The notes beneath the pieces were generated by a model. That model searched no databases, had not been told where the DNA came from, and saw only the letters and a list, made by a program, of their open reading frames with translations. This document shows positions 8,591 through 16,671 of a DNA stretch of 64,000 bases, piece by piece. The stretch is taken from positions 4,466,501 to 4,530,500 of the forward strand of contig NZ_CP041217.1 of NCBI RefSeq assembly GCF_006542275.1, given 5' to 3'. Every line of letters begins with the position of its first letter. Position 1 is the first letter of the stretch. This DNA comes from Saccharibacillus brassicae. Lineage in GTDB: Bacteria; Bacillota; Bacilli; Paenibacillales; Paenibacillaceae. Both the position numbers and the translations under genes were made by a program.

Positions 8591-8642
8591 TTGGATTTTC
8601 CCGTCCCGTTTCATTATAATATTCGGTAGAGATCGTTTGCAA
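8591..8642. promoter_or_regulatory. overlapping divergent promoters of tpx and the rhomboid gene
   Basis: The palindromic ATTATAAT at 8613-8620 serves as -10 in both directions. Plus strand: TTGGAT (8591-8596), 18-bp spacer, TATAAT (8615-8620). Minus strand: TTGCAA (8637-8642), 18-bp spacer, TATAAT (8618-8613). The two -10 boxes share four bases, so one polymerase would exclude the other. Confidence 0.7.
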
Positions 8643-8671
8643 AAAAGAGAATAGCGGAAAAGGGGAAAATC

Positions 8672-9322
8672 ATGATTTTTGTGCGGTACGAAAAATGGAA
8701 CCAGTATCTGAAATTTTATCCGATCACGGCGCTGCTGGTGTTGGTCAACGTCGTGATGTTTATCGTTCTTGCGGTGAACGGGGCTTACAGCCGGGACGCT
8801 TCCGGCGTCGTGCTGCTCCAATACGGCGCTTTGTCGAACGTGGCGGGCGTGCCCGGAGTGGCCGACGTCGACTCGCCGTGGCGTTATCTGTCTTCGGTGT
8901 TCCTGCACGGCGGATTCGAACATTTGCTGTTCAACTGTTTTGCGATTCTCGTGTTCCTGCCGCCGCTTGAGCGACTGCTCGGCCATGTCCGTTACGCGTT
9001 GCTGTATCTCGCCAGCGGCATCATCGCCAACCTGATCAGCATGGGCGCGTACAACCGGGCCGGCGAATACTTCATCTCCGTCGGCGCGTCCGGCGCGATC
9101 TACGGCGGATACGGAGCGTTTCTGTACATGGCGCTGTTCCAGCGTCAGAAGATGGACAAAGCGTCGCGCCAGACCGTGTACATCCTGCTCGTCATGGGCC
9201 TGCTGCTCAGCTTCGCTACGCCGAACGTGAACATTTGGGCGCATTTCGGCGGCGCGATCGCCGGGTTCTTCCTGTACGGGCTGCTGATGCGGCTTCCATT
9301 CGGGAAAAAAATCGGCGAATAA
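8672..9322 (+). CDS. rhomboid family intramembrane serine protease
   Basis: 216-residue six-helix membrane protease that cleaves transmembrane substrates inside the bilayer. The catalytic serine is S140 in the GASGAIYGG motif, paired with H191 in WAHFGGAIAGF; N88 in HLLFNCF is the conserved oxyanion-hole asparagine. WRYLSSVFLHGGFEHLLFN is the typical helix 2 region. It is a minimal rhomboid without the TPR extension of B. subtilis GluP. AAAGGGGAAAATC precedes ATG 8672. The substrate is unknown. Downstream lie repeats but no further gene until 9652. Confidence 0.93.
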   Translation: MIFVRYEKWNQYLKFYPITALLVLVNVVMFIVLAVNGAYSRDASGVVLLQYGALSNVAGVPGVADVDSPWRYLSSVFLHGGFEHLLFNCFAILVFLPPLERLLGHVRYALLYLASGIIANLISMGAYNRAGEYFISVGASGAIYGGYGAFLYMALFQRQKMDKASRQTVYILLVMGLLLSFATPNVNIWAHFGGAIAGFFLYGLLMRLPFGKKIGE

Positions 9323-9330
9323 GGGTGTGA

Positions 9331-9372
9331 GTGCGGAGGCGGGTGCGGAGGCGGGTGCGGAGGCGGGTGCGG
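9331..9372 (+). repeat. 12-bp tandem repeat, 3.5 copies
   Basis: GTGCGGAGGCGG is repeated exactly three times (9331, 9343, 9355) with a half copy GTGCGG to 9372. It begins 9 bp after the rhomboid stop codon and has no obvious function. Confidence 0.95.
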
Positions 9373-9383
9373 GGAGGCGCTGC

Positions 9384-9498
9384 GCGCCGTAAGGTGGCTT
9401 CGATCGCCGTTGCAAATGATTTTCTTCGATTATAAATTTAAAGGTGGAAAAGAATTTGCAAATGCGAGCGCTCCGCTTCTCCGCCATCCTTACGGCGC
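9384..9498. repeat. 115-bp imperfect palindromic element
   Basis: The outer arms are GCGCCGTAAGG (9384-9394) and CCTTACGGCGC (9488-9498). Both halves also carry TTGCAAAT next to TTTTCTTC-type tracts (about 9410-9426, and as GAAAAGAATTTGCAAAT near 9447-9463), with an AT-rich centre (ATTATAAATTTAAAGG). It resembles a small palindromic repeat or MITE-like element. The rest of the gene-free stretch 9323-9651 holds a purine-rich tract of AGAGATTTAA-like units (about 9536-9577) and a terminator. Confidence 0.7.
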
Positions 9499-9606
9499 TC
9501 CGCTGCTGCGACGCACGCGCGCAGGGGTGGGGAGTAAGAGATTTAAAAGAGTTAAGGGATTTAAGAGATTCAAGAGACAGGATCTATGAAGGTTGATGGA
9601 ATAGAT

Positions 9607-9639
9607 CAAAAGCCGCTTTCCCTTGGGAAGCGGCTTTTT
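9607..9639. terminator. bidirectional terminator at the end of the serine hydrolase gene
   Basis: AAAAGCCGCTTTCCC / GGGAAGCGGCTTTTT arms with loop TT and T runs on both strands. It sits 13 bp beyond the stop of the minus-strand gene. Confidence 0.85.
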
Positions 9640-9651
9640 GCGTAAACGAGC

Positions 9652-11595
9652 TTAATAGTAGAACTGCCACACGGTCAGCAGCGCGATCAGGATCAGCCAG
9701 AGTACGGCGGAGACAATCAGGAAGATACGCTCGGTCCGGGTCAGATGCGGACGACGGCGCAGGGTGAACAAGGTGAGAAGCAGCGCGATCAGGCCGACGG
9801 CGGCGAAGACCGGGTTCAGGATCAACTGCGGGAGGACGTCGCGGTAAGGGCGTTCGTTCTCGCTCAGCATGCGCAAAGCGAGCAGCACGTTGTTGGCTGC
9901 GAGCAGCGTGCCGCTGAATGAGAAGGCGAGCATCGACCTGCGCAGCAGCGGCGGCAGAGGGTGCGCGCGGCGCGTTCGGCCGAACTTGGCCAAGGCAAGC
10001 TGAAGCGGCGGGACGATCAGAAAGAACAGCAGGGCGATGACGGCAGCGGCTGCTTCGGCGATCAGCAGCGGCATCGAGCGGCCCGCAGGCAGCGGCAGGT
10101 AATCGGTCGTATAGAGCGAAATCTGCTGCACCTTGCCCTGCTCCGTCGTAAACTGCAGCAGCGGCCACGCTCCGAGCGCGGCATCGCCGCTTACGCGTTG
10201 ATACAGATCCGGGCGGATCTGCCGATATTCGCTCTCGAAGCCGACCAGCTTCACGGTCAGCGTATTCGGAGCTGACGAAGAGACGCGCATCAGCGACAAA
10301 TACGGATAGACGCCCATGAATCCTTTTTCGGCGCGGCGTGCCGCGACGAAGCTGCCGGCGAGCCGAGAAGAATCGGGCAGCACCTCGTTTGACGGCGGGA
10401 TCGCCGGGTCGCCGAGCAGCGCCTGCGTGAGCCCGTGCACCAGATGGGCTTCGCTTGCCTGATTTGTCAGGACGATCACCGCGAAGCGTTTTTCCGGCAC
10501 GATCTGCAGGCTGCTGGAGAACGCGATCGTATTGCCGCCGTGCCCGAGCGTGCGGTAAGCGCCGGGATATTCCCAGAAGCCGTGAGCGATACCGGGCATA
10601 TACGGATCTTCGCCGTGCGAGCGGCTCAGCATGTCCGGCAGTGTCGAAGACTGGCGGAACAGGGGCGACGCCTGGCCCGATTCCGGCATGAACGCCATAG
10701 CGAAGCGCGCGAGTTCTTCGGCCGTGCCGTTGGCGCCTCCGTTCGGATACATGGACATGTAATTCCAGGCGCCGCGGACGACGTTCCCATTCTCCGCGCT
10801 GAGGTAACCGGACGCTTTGCGCTGCAGCAGATCCGGGCGATTTTGCAAAACGGAAGAGATTGCGGTCTGCTTCATATGAAGCGGCGCCAAAATATGTTCG
10901 TCCACATATTGGTCGTAAGGTTCGCCGGCGGTCCGTTCCACGATATACGCGGCCAGCGAGTTGCCGTAATTCGAATAGGCGACATGTTCGCCGGGCCGGT
11001 AAATTTGCGCCGGTTCGGCCAGCCGCAGACCCTCTTCGAGCGTGCGTACCGGCTCGGGCGAATCGTAGGCCATATCGAACATGTACTGCTCGAAGCCGGC
11101 CGTATGGTTCATAAGATGCAGCAGCGTAATCGGTTGTTCGTACGCCAGTCTTTTCAAAAATCCCGGCGGCAGATATGTACGGATATCCGCCTGCAAATCG
11201 AGCCGGCCCGCTTCGACCAGCTGCATGACCGACGTCCAGACGAACAGTTTGCTGATCGAGCCGAGTTCGAACACCGTTTGCGGATCGGCGGCGGTCCGAT
11301 GTTCGATATCGGCGTACCCGTAAGCTTTGGACAGGACGATCTGTCCGTCCTGCACGACGGCGATCGAAGCGGCAGCCGTCGATTGGCCGATATAAGGTTC
11401 GACGAAACGGTCGACGTAAGCTTCAAGGTCCGAGAAAGCGATGCCCGAAGGCGTCGCGGCGCCGCCGGCGTTGACCTGCGCCTGCGCCGCGGATGACGAA
11501 GGCGCGAATGCCGTCAGCAGCAGGCAGAGGATCAGGCCGGTCAGCATGCTGCGAAGGACGGGAACGGAAAGCCTGGATAAGGGAAAAGCGAACAT
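9652..11595 (-). CDS. beta-lactamase-related serine hydrolase with C-terminal membrane segments
   Basis: 647-residue extracytoplasmic serine hydrolase of the class C beta-lactamase / penicillin-binding-protein-like family; members are peptidases or esterases and the substrate here is unknown. A signal peptide or anchor spans about residues 12-38 (MLTGLILCLLLTAFAPSSSAAQA). The catalytic S113-x-x-K116 is in GSISKLF, Y207-S-N in VAYSNYGNSL, and the KTG-equivalent is LGHGGNT near residue 350. About four hydrophobic helices follow position 500, so the catalytic domain is tethered outside. ATG at 11595 has AAAGGAG upstream. A promoter and a possible operator lie at 11648-11691. Confidence 0.9.
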   Translation of the reverse strand: MFAFPLSRLSVPVLRSMLTGLILCLLLTAFAPSSSAAQAQVNAGGAATPSGIAFSDLEAYVDRFVEPYIGQSTAAASIAVVQDGQIVLSKAYGYADIEHRTAADPQTVFELGSISKLFVWTSVMQLVEAGRLDLQADIRTYLPPGFLKRLAYEQPITLLHLMNHTAGFEQYMFDMAYDSPEPVRTLEEGLRLAEPAQIYRPGEHVAYSNYGNSLAAYIVERTAGEPYDQYVDEHILAPLHMKQTAISSVLQNRPDLLQRKASGYLSAENGNVVRGAWNYMSMYPNGGANGTAEELARFAMAFMPESGQASPLFRQSSTLPDMLSRSHGEDPYMPGIAHGFWEYPGAYRTLGHGGNTIAFSSSLQIVPEKRFAVIVLTNQASEAHLVHGLTQALLGDPAIPPSNEVLPDSSRLAGSFVAARRAEKGFMGVYPYLSLMRVSSSAPNTLTVKLVGFESEYRQIRPDLYQRVSGDAALGAWPLLQFTTEQGKVQQISLYTTDYLPLPAGRSMPLLIAEAAAAVIALLFFLIVPPLQLALAKFGRTRRAHPLPPLLRRSMLAFSFSGTLLAANNVLLALRMLSENERPYRDVLPQLILNPVFAAVGLIALLLTLFTLRRRPHLTRTERIFLIVSAVLWLILIALLTVWQFYY

Positions 11596-11647
11596 GGATA
11601 ATCTCCTTTGGGTCCGAACCGCCGGCGGCCGGGATGGGATAGGTTAA

Positions 11648-11691
11648 TTACTTATGTAACAAACCATATAACCCAGAAGTGAGACTGTCAA
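11648..11691 (-). promoter_or_regulatory. promoter of the serine hydrolase with dyad over the start site
   Basis: Minus strand: TTGACA (11691-11686), 17-bp spacer, TATGGT (11668-11663). Over the predicted start lies the dyad TTAC-N4-GTAA (11648-11659), which could be a repressor site. No adjacent regulator is obvious. Confidence 0.5.
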
Positions 11692-11715
11692 GTCCCATGT
11701 TGAACAGGAGCAAAG

Positions 11716-11760
11716 CAAAAAGCGGCAGCCGGGGTCGAAAGTGTCGACCGCGGCTGCCGC
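11716..11760 (-). terminator. terminator of the GGDEF gene
   Basis: Perfect 10-bp arms GCGGCAGCCG / CGGCTGCCGC with an inner GGTCGA / TCGACC pair, followed on the minus strand by five T. It lies 34 bp past the stop at 11794. Confidence 0.82.
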
Positions 11761-11793
11761 GTCTGGGTGTTCGGAGAGAGCATGAATATGGAG

Positions 11794-13479
11794 TTATCCG
11801 GAAATTCGGCGCGTGTCGGACAGTTCGATCCGGTTGCGGCCGTTTTTTTTCGCCTGATACAAAGGTTTGTCGACTTCCGCGAACAAATGCGTCAAATATT
11901 CTTCCAGATTGTCCGGCACCTGTTCGTGTTCGAAGTCTTCGATCGACAATACGCCCAGACTGACCGTGACGCTGACACGCTCTTGGGTCGGCTCCAGGGT
12001 CACCTCGTTTTTCTCCACGGCGTCCCGCACTTGTTCGGCGATTTTTTGCGCCATTTTGCGATCGGTGCACGGCAGGTACAGAATAAATTCTTCGCCGCCG
12101 TAGCGGGCCAGCACGTCGGTGCTGCGAATAGACTGCTGCACGATGCGGGCGGTCCGGTACAGCACTTCGTCGCCGGCGACGTGGCCGTACCGGTCGTTGA
12201 TCGTTTTGAAAAAGTCGATATCGAACAGGATGAACGAGAACGGAATGCGCTGCTCCACGTTGGCGGTCATCTCCCGGGTCAGCCGCTGCGTCAAATAATG
12301 CCGGTTGTAGCAGCGGGTGAGACTGTCGGTGAGCGCCATTTCCTCAAGCCGGAGATTCGCTTTGGACAGCTCCTGGCGCGTGCGGTCGAGCGACAGATTG
12401 CGTTCGTGCAGCACGTCGTTTTTGCGATTCAACTCCTGCACAAGCTGGCGCTCTTTGGACACGTCCTGGAACGTCAGGATATGGCCGATCGGCAGCTGGG
12501 CGGCGTCGAAGATCGGGGAAGCTTGAAGCAGGAAGCGCACTCCGCTGCCGGAAGACAATTCGATCTGGAACAAATCCCGCTCTTTGCGCTTGTACGGTTC
12601 GAGAAAATGGCGCCTGTCTCCGACGACATCAACCGAAGACAAGAAAGCGTCGATATCGAACCGTTCGCCGACCTCGATACCGAGAAACAGGCTCAGCGCC
12701 CGATTGGCTTCGACGACTTCTTCCTGATCGTCCAGTACGAGAATCCCATGCGGAATCGTGTTAAGGATGTCTTCGTGCGCGATCGTGACCAGGTCGAACA
12801 CTTTGTACCGGGTAATGACGAAGACGAAAAATAAGTCCGCGATGAAAATACCGAGCGAAGTAAGGCCCGGAATGATCGGCAGAAAAGATCGCAATCCCAC
12901 GTTAAGCAAAATGTCGAGCGCCGCAAAAGAGGCCAGAACGAATCCTCCCCACAGCACGATGCGGATCTGTTTTTTGAGGCTGACGGAAGAGGAAGGCGAT
13001 CGCAGGGAACGCAGCAGAACGAACAGGGAGGTTAACAAATAGCCAATGATGACGGCCATGACGAGCCAGAACAGCGGCCCGTAGGAACGGTCCACGTAAT
13101 TGTCGGTCTTCGGGCTGGTAAACAGATGCAGCGGATTGAAGATCGCGAGTAGGGCGGAGAAGACCGCGGGTACGAACATCAAGACGACGGATTTGGAACT
13201 CAGCCGCTTTTCGCTGCCGGTCAGGAAAAGGGTGAACAGCAGCCAACCGCTTGCCAGCAGCGAACAGGCGGCGAAGGAAAGCGTCACGTAGAGCAGTTGG
13301 ACCCGGGGTTCCTGCACGATATGGGTAGCGAATTGGCAGAGCGGCCACAGCATCATGAAGAAGTGGAACACGAAATACACTTTGTGCAGGTTCGTGATCC
13401 GAACCGCAAAAAAGATGTAGACGAGCAAGACGGACAACAGGGCGAACAGGAAGAGATCAGACCACACTGATAGGCTCAC
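11794..13479 (-). CDS. diguanylate cyclase: 7TM sensor - PAS - GGDEF
   Basis: Membrane-bound enzyme making cyclic di-GMP from two GTP. Starting at GTG 13479 it is 561 residues: seven hydrophobic segments of histidine-kinase 7TM type (about 1-215), a PAS domain (about 230-345, ILVLDDQEEVVEANRALSLFLG), a short coiled coil, then GGDEF (about 390-555). The active-site loop is GGEEF, a functional variant, and an RxxD inhibitory site (RSTD) lies five residues before it, so product inhibition is expected. The GTG start has AAAGGAG 7 nt upstream and opens with MSLSVWSDLFLFALLSVLLV; the longer open frame to 13764 crosses a repeat and terminator and is not used. An HD-GYP protein at 56657 could degrade its product. 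Confidence 0.93.
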   Translation of the reverse strand: MSLSVWSDLFLFALLSVLLVYIFFAVRITNLHKVYFVFHFFMMLWPLCQFATHIVQEPRVQLLYVTLSFAACSLLASGWLLFTLFLTGSEKRLSSKSVVLMFVPAVFSALLAIFNPLHLFTSPKTDNYVDRSYGPLFWLVMAVIIGYLLTSLFVLLRSLRSPSSSVSLKKQIRIVLWGGFVLASFAALDILLNVGLRSFLPIIPGLTSLGIFIADLFFVFVITRYKVFDLVTIAHEDILNTIPHGILVLDDQEEVVEANRALSLFLGIEVGERFDIDAFLSSVDVVGDRRHFLEPYKRKERDLFQIELSSGSGVRFLLQASPIFDAAQLPIGHILTFQDVSKERQLVQELNRKNDVLHERNLSLDRTRQELSKANLRLEEMALTDSLTRCYNRHYLTQRLTREMTANVEQRIPFSFILFDIDFFKTINDRYGHVAGDEVLYRTARIVQQSIRSTDVLARYGGEEFILYLPCTDRKMAQKIAEQVRDAVEKNEVTLEPTQERVSVTVSLGVLSIEDFEHEQVPDNLEEYLTHLFAEVDKPLYQAKKNGRNRIELSDTRRISG

Positions 13480-13652
13480 AAAGCTTCTCCTTTTGTATGC
13501 GAAAGCTGCGATTTTCTGCAATATCAAAGTAGGTGTATAGTACCATAAAAACAAGATAATTAGCCAGCCATTCTCTTCCACCGGCGGCGAATACCGGTCT
13601 TTTGGACATGGGGCTTGAGGCGGTTTCGGCGAATCCGATTTCGGTATACGGT

Positions 13653-13692
13653 CAAAGAAACGCAAAGAAACGCAAAGAAACGCAAAGTCACG
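13653..13692 (+). repeat. 10-bp tandem repeat, 4 copies
   Basis: CAAAGAAACG occurs three times exactly (13653, 13663, 13673) and once as CAAAGTCACG (13683), then runs into the A tract of a terminator. No gene is seen in 13480-13772. Confidence 0.9.
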
Positions 13693-13696
13693 CAAA

Positions 13697-13732
13697 AAAA
13701 ACCGGCGCGGGTAGGCACCGGCGCCGGTTTTT
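13697..13732 (-). terminator. terminator of the merR-yugP unit
   Basis: Perfect 12-bp arms AAAAACCGGCGC / GCGCCGGTTTTT. On the minus strand eight T follow. It lies 41 bp past the yugP stop and could work in both directions. Confidence 0.85.
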
Positions 13733-13772
13733 GGTCTTGCCTCGATAAAACGGGACCCCTTCAATCCATGAA

Positions 13773-14453
13773 TCAGTTGCGGTTGTTGAAAATGCCGACG
13801 AGACGGATCAGTTCGAGCAGCGAGATCAGGGCGGCGGCCACGTAGGTCAGCGCGGCGGCGTTCAACACTTTGCCGACTCCGCGTTCTTCCTCGTTCGTGA
13901 TGTAGCCTTCCGATACCATCACTTCGCGCGCCCGGTTGCTGGCGTTGAATTCGACCGGCAGCGTAATCAGCTGGAACACGACCGTAACGGCGAAGAACAA
14001 AATGCCGAATCCGATCAGGTTCGTGTAATCGAACAGGAAGCCGCCCAGAATAAGGAACGGCGCGACGCCCGACGCGAAGTTGACGACCGGGAAGATCCGG
14101 TGGCGCAGCGACAGCATCGGATACGACTCCTTATGCTGGATAGCGTGGCCGATCTCGTGGCAGGCGACCGATACGGACGAGATGCTGTTGCCGTAGTAGA
14201 CGTCTTCGGACAGCGCGACCGTTCGGTTGACCGGATTGTAATGGTCGGACAGCATGCCCGGCACGGGCACGATCTGAACTTCCTGCAGGCCGTTCGTATC
14301 GAGCATGTGGCGAGCGGCTTCGTAACCGGTGATACCGCTGTGTACCGGAACCTCGCGCCATTTTTTGTACGTGCTTTTGACCCGGAACTGGGCCCAGATC
14401 GTCAAGATGAAAGCGGGAATGATCAACATGTACATAAAACTGTTAAAACCCAT
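13773..14453 (-). CDS. zinc metallopeptidase, YugP family
   Basis: 226-residue membrane-associated neutral zinc metallopeptidase (Zn_peptidase_2). The zinc site HEIGHAIQH is visible near residue 110, flanked by VACHEIGHAIQHKESYP. An N-terminal membrane anchor (FMYMLIIPAFILTIWAQF) and two or three C-terminal hydrophobic segments place it in the membrane. Family blocks EVQIVPVPGMLSDHYNP and LPVEFNASNRA are present. Physiological substrates are not known. It lies 31 bp after a MerR-type regulator on the same strand and is probably co-transcribed with it. Confidence 0.92.
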   Translation of the reverse strand: MGFNSFMYMLIIPAFILTIWAQFRVKSTYKKWREVPVHSGITGYEAARHMLDTNGLQEVQIVPVPGMLSDHYNPVNRTVALSEDVYYGNSISSVSVACHEIGHAIQHKESYPMLSLRHRIFPVVNFASGVAPFLILGGFLFDYTNLIGFGILFFAVTVVFQLITLPVEFNASNRAREVMVSEGYITNEEERGVGKVLNAAALTYVAAALISLLELIRLVGIFNNRN

Positions 14454-14483
14454 AAGCGTTTCCCTCCATTTGTAGTGAAAACC

Positions 14484-14915
14484 TTACATCATTGGATTTT
14501 GTCCGAGGAGAAGCTTGATGGCTTCCATACAAGCGATGCCCTGGGGAACAAGTTGAGAAAACGTTTTGCGGGCCTGAGCCGGATCGAGATCCTGCAGCAT
14601 CGGCTGCAATTCCTTCAATTCCTTTTCGACTTGAGCCAGATGGCTTTCGAGCAGGGTCAACTTTTCGGATACCCGATCGTCCTCGGTCGCTTGGCTCCAC
14701 TTGTCGAGCTTCTCCCGAATTTCTTCTAATGTAAACTTCTCGTTCTTCAACTCATGAATACGCGTCAGCCGAAGCAAAGTTTCAGGTCCGTACAATCGGT
14801 AATTGGTCATCGACCGGTCCTGGGGACAGATCAAGCCCAATTTGGTGTAATAGTCGATGGTACGCTCGCTGGTGCCCGCGGCTTTGGCCAGTTCGCCGAT
14901 CCGGAATAACTTCAT
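14484..14915 (-). CDS. MerR family transcriptional regulator
   Basis: 143-residue regulator with an N-terminal winged helix-turn-helix (residues 1-70: FRIGELAKAAGTSERTIDYYTKLGL, with YRLYGPETLLRL) and a coiled-coil dimerisation helix (75-115). The C-terminus has no cysteine pair or known ligand domain, so the signal is unknown. MerR proteins bind between -35 and -10 of promoters with long spacers. It precedes yugP by 31 bp and is likely co-transcribed with it. It is divergent from amtB, but the sequence is not GlnR or TnrA, so a role in nitrogen control is not implied. Confidence 0.9.
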   Translation of the reverse strand: MKLFRIGELAKAAGTSERTIDYYTKLGLICPQDRSMTNYRLYGPETLLRLTRIHELKNEKFTLEEIREKLDKWSQATEDDRVSEKLTLLESHLAQVEKELKELQPMLQDLDPAQARKTFSQLVPQGIACMEAIKLLLGQNPMM

Positions 14916-15126
14916 ATCCCCATCGCTGACTCACCCTTTCCTAAACCGTAATAAAGTAAGCAGATATAAAAAGAAAGTCTTGACAAATTCAATTATATCC
15001 AATCCAAAGCATACAGTCAAACGTTATGGTTTGCATGAAAACGCCTACTTTGCCGCATTAACGCAGGTAGATCTTTTACGTTGAAAAAAAGGCTGAAATA
15101 AATCCGTTTTTTTTCTAAAAATACAC

Positions 15127-15155
15127 TTGTCAGCTTTCTTGCCGCGGTTTATAAT
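15127..15155 (+). promoter_or_regulatory. sigma-A promoter of amtB
   Basis: TTGTCA (15127-15132), 17-bp spacer, TATAAT (15150-15155); predicted start near 15162. The rest of the gene-free stretch 14916-15126 is AT-rich and shows nothing definite. Confidence 0.82.
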
Positions 15156-15176
15156 GACAACAAGAGTTTCACATAA

Positions 15177-15193
15177 TGTTAGATAAAATTACA
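15177..15193 (+). promoter_or_regulatory. GlnR/TnrA operator in the amtB leader
   Basis: TGTTA-GATAAAA-TTACA fits the TGTNA-N7-TNACA consensus at every fixed position. It is centred about 23 bp downstream of the predicted start, so bound GlnR should repress or block elongation when nitrogen is plentiful. Confidence 0.8.
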
Positions 15194-15212
15194 TGAAGAG
15201 GGTGTGGGGAAT

Positions 15213-16640
15213 TTGAAAAAGAAGTGGTGGTTGGCTCTTGGAGCCCTGGCGGCAGTGTCGGCTTTTCCGGTAAGCGCGTCTGCGGCGGAAGCGGTAGACG
15301 GCGAAGCGTTGACGAACGGCGTGAACATGGTATTCGTGTTTATCGCGGCGGTGCTCGTCATCTTCATGCAGGCGGGATTCGCGCTGCTTGAAGCCGGTTC
15401 GGTCCGCATGAAGAACGCCGGCCACGTGGCGGGCAAGACCATCCTGTCCTTCGGCGTCGCAAGCGTGGCGTTCTGGGCATTCGGATTCGCTTTCGGCTTC
15501 GGCAACGGCAACGGATTCTTCGGCTTCGAAGGCTTCTTCTTCGGAGGCGACGAACAATCCGCATCCTTCGACTCGGTCAACGGCTTCGGTCTTCCGGTGT
15601 CGCTGATGTTCCTGTTCCACCTCGCTTTTGCGGGCGTCTCGCTTGCGATCGCCGGCGGCGGTCTGGCGGAACGCGCCAAGCTGAGCGTCTACATCGTATT
15701 CGGCGCACTCTTCACGATTATTATCTATCCGGTTATCGCGCACTGGGTATGGGGCGGCGGCTGGCTCGGTTCGATGGGCATGCAGGATTTCGCCGGCTCG
15801 ACGGTCGTCCATCTGACAGGCGCTACGGCGGCACTGGTCGCGACGATCATGCTCAAGCCGCGTCTGGGCAAATACGGCAAAGACGGCAAACCGAACAGCA
15901 TTCTCGGACATAACCAGGTTCTGTCGGTACTCGGCGTCATCATCTTGTGGGTCGGCTGGTTCGGCTTCAACCCGGGCAGCGCCCTGTCGGTCATGGACGG
16001 ATTCTTCGCTTACGTCGCCCTGACGACGAATATCGCGGCGGCGGCAGGCGGCGTAGCGGCTCTGCTGATCTCGTGGGTCGTCTTCGGCAAAGCGGACATT
16101 CCGAGCATGATCAACGGCGTACTGGCCGCACTCGTGGCCATCACCGGTTCCTGTGCGTTTGTCGCTCCGTGGGCGGCGGTCGTTATCGGCCTGGTCGCAG
16201 GCGTGCTGACGTTCTTCACGGCGCAGTGGTTTGAAAAAGCGGGCGTCGACGATCCCGTCTTCGCTTTCTCGGTACACGGCGTAGCCGGTATCTGGGGCGC
16301 GCTCTGCACAGGATTCTTCGCCATGCCTTCCCTGTCCACCGACAAAGGTCTGGGACAAGCGGGTCTGTTCTACGGCGGCGGCCTGCATCAGCTGGGCGTT
16401 CAGGCGCTGGGCGTTGTCGGCACACTGGCCTTCGTGGCAGGCGTTACGTTCATCATCTTCTACATCATGAAAGTGACGATGGGAATCCGCGTAACGGAAG
16501 AAGAAGAAATGATGGGTCTGGATATTAGCGAACATGGCAACTACGGATATCCGGAACAGATGAAAATGGCGGGCGACACGACTTTCAACGGTCCGACCAA
16601 CCCGGAATCGGGCGTCAAGCGCAATCCGGCCAAAGCCTGA
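15213..16640 (+). CDS. amtB: ammonium transporter AmtB
   Basis: Trimeric membrane channel for ammonium uptake. With TTG 15213 as start it is 475 residues: a Lys-rich signal peptide (MKKKWWLALGALAAVSAFPVSASA), then 11 membrane segments. Family blocks are visible: FMQAGFALLEAGSVRMKN, the pore tract FAGSTVVHLTGA, GWFGFNPGSAL, and the second pore histidine in FSVHGVAGIWGALCTGFF. GTG at 15204 is an alternative start, but AGAGGG lies at better spacing for the TTG. Control is through the GlnR box at 15177. No glnK (PII) gene is adjacent; the next gene is a DUF294 nucleotidyltransferase 32 bp downstream. Confidence 0.96.
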   Translation: MKKKWWLALGALAAVSAFPVSASAAEAVDGEALTNGVNMVFVFIAAVLVIFMQAGFALLEAGSVRMKNAGHVAGKTILSFGVASVAFWAFGFAFGFGNGNGFFGFEGFFFGGDEQSASFDSVNGFGLPVSLMFLFHLAFAGVSLAIAGGGLAERAKLSVYIVFGALFTIIIYPVIAHWVWGGGWLGSMGMQDFAGSTVVHLTGATAALVATIMLKPRLGKYGKDGKPNSILGHNQVLSVLGVIILWVGWFGFNPGSALSVMDGFFAYVALTTNIAAAAGGVAALLISWVVFGKADIPSMINGVLAALVAITGSCAFVAPWAAVVIGLVAGVLTFFTAQWFEKAGVDDPVFAFSVHGVAGIWGALCTGFFAMPSLSTDKGLGQAGLFYGGGLHQLGVQALGVVGTLAFVAGVTFIIFYIMKVTMGIRVTEEEEMMGLDISEHGNYGYPEQMKMAGDTTFNGPTNPESGVKRNPAKA

Positions 16641-16671
16641 TCGGCATGCAAGCGCAGAAAGGGGGGATCCG

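Noticed and set aside
14484-14915. MerR-type regulator as the GlnR/TnrA protein acting on amtB
   Set aside because: Its sequence does not resemble GlnR or TnrA apart from the general helix-turn-helix, and it is organised with yugP instead.
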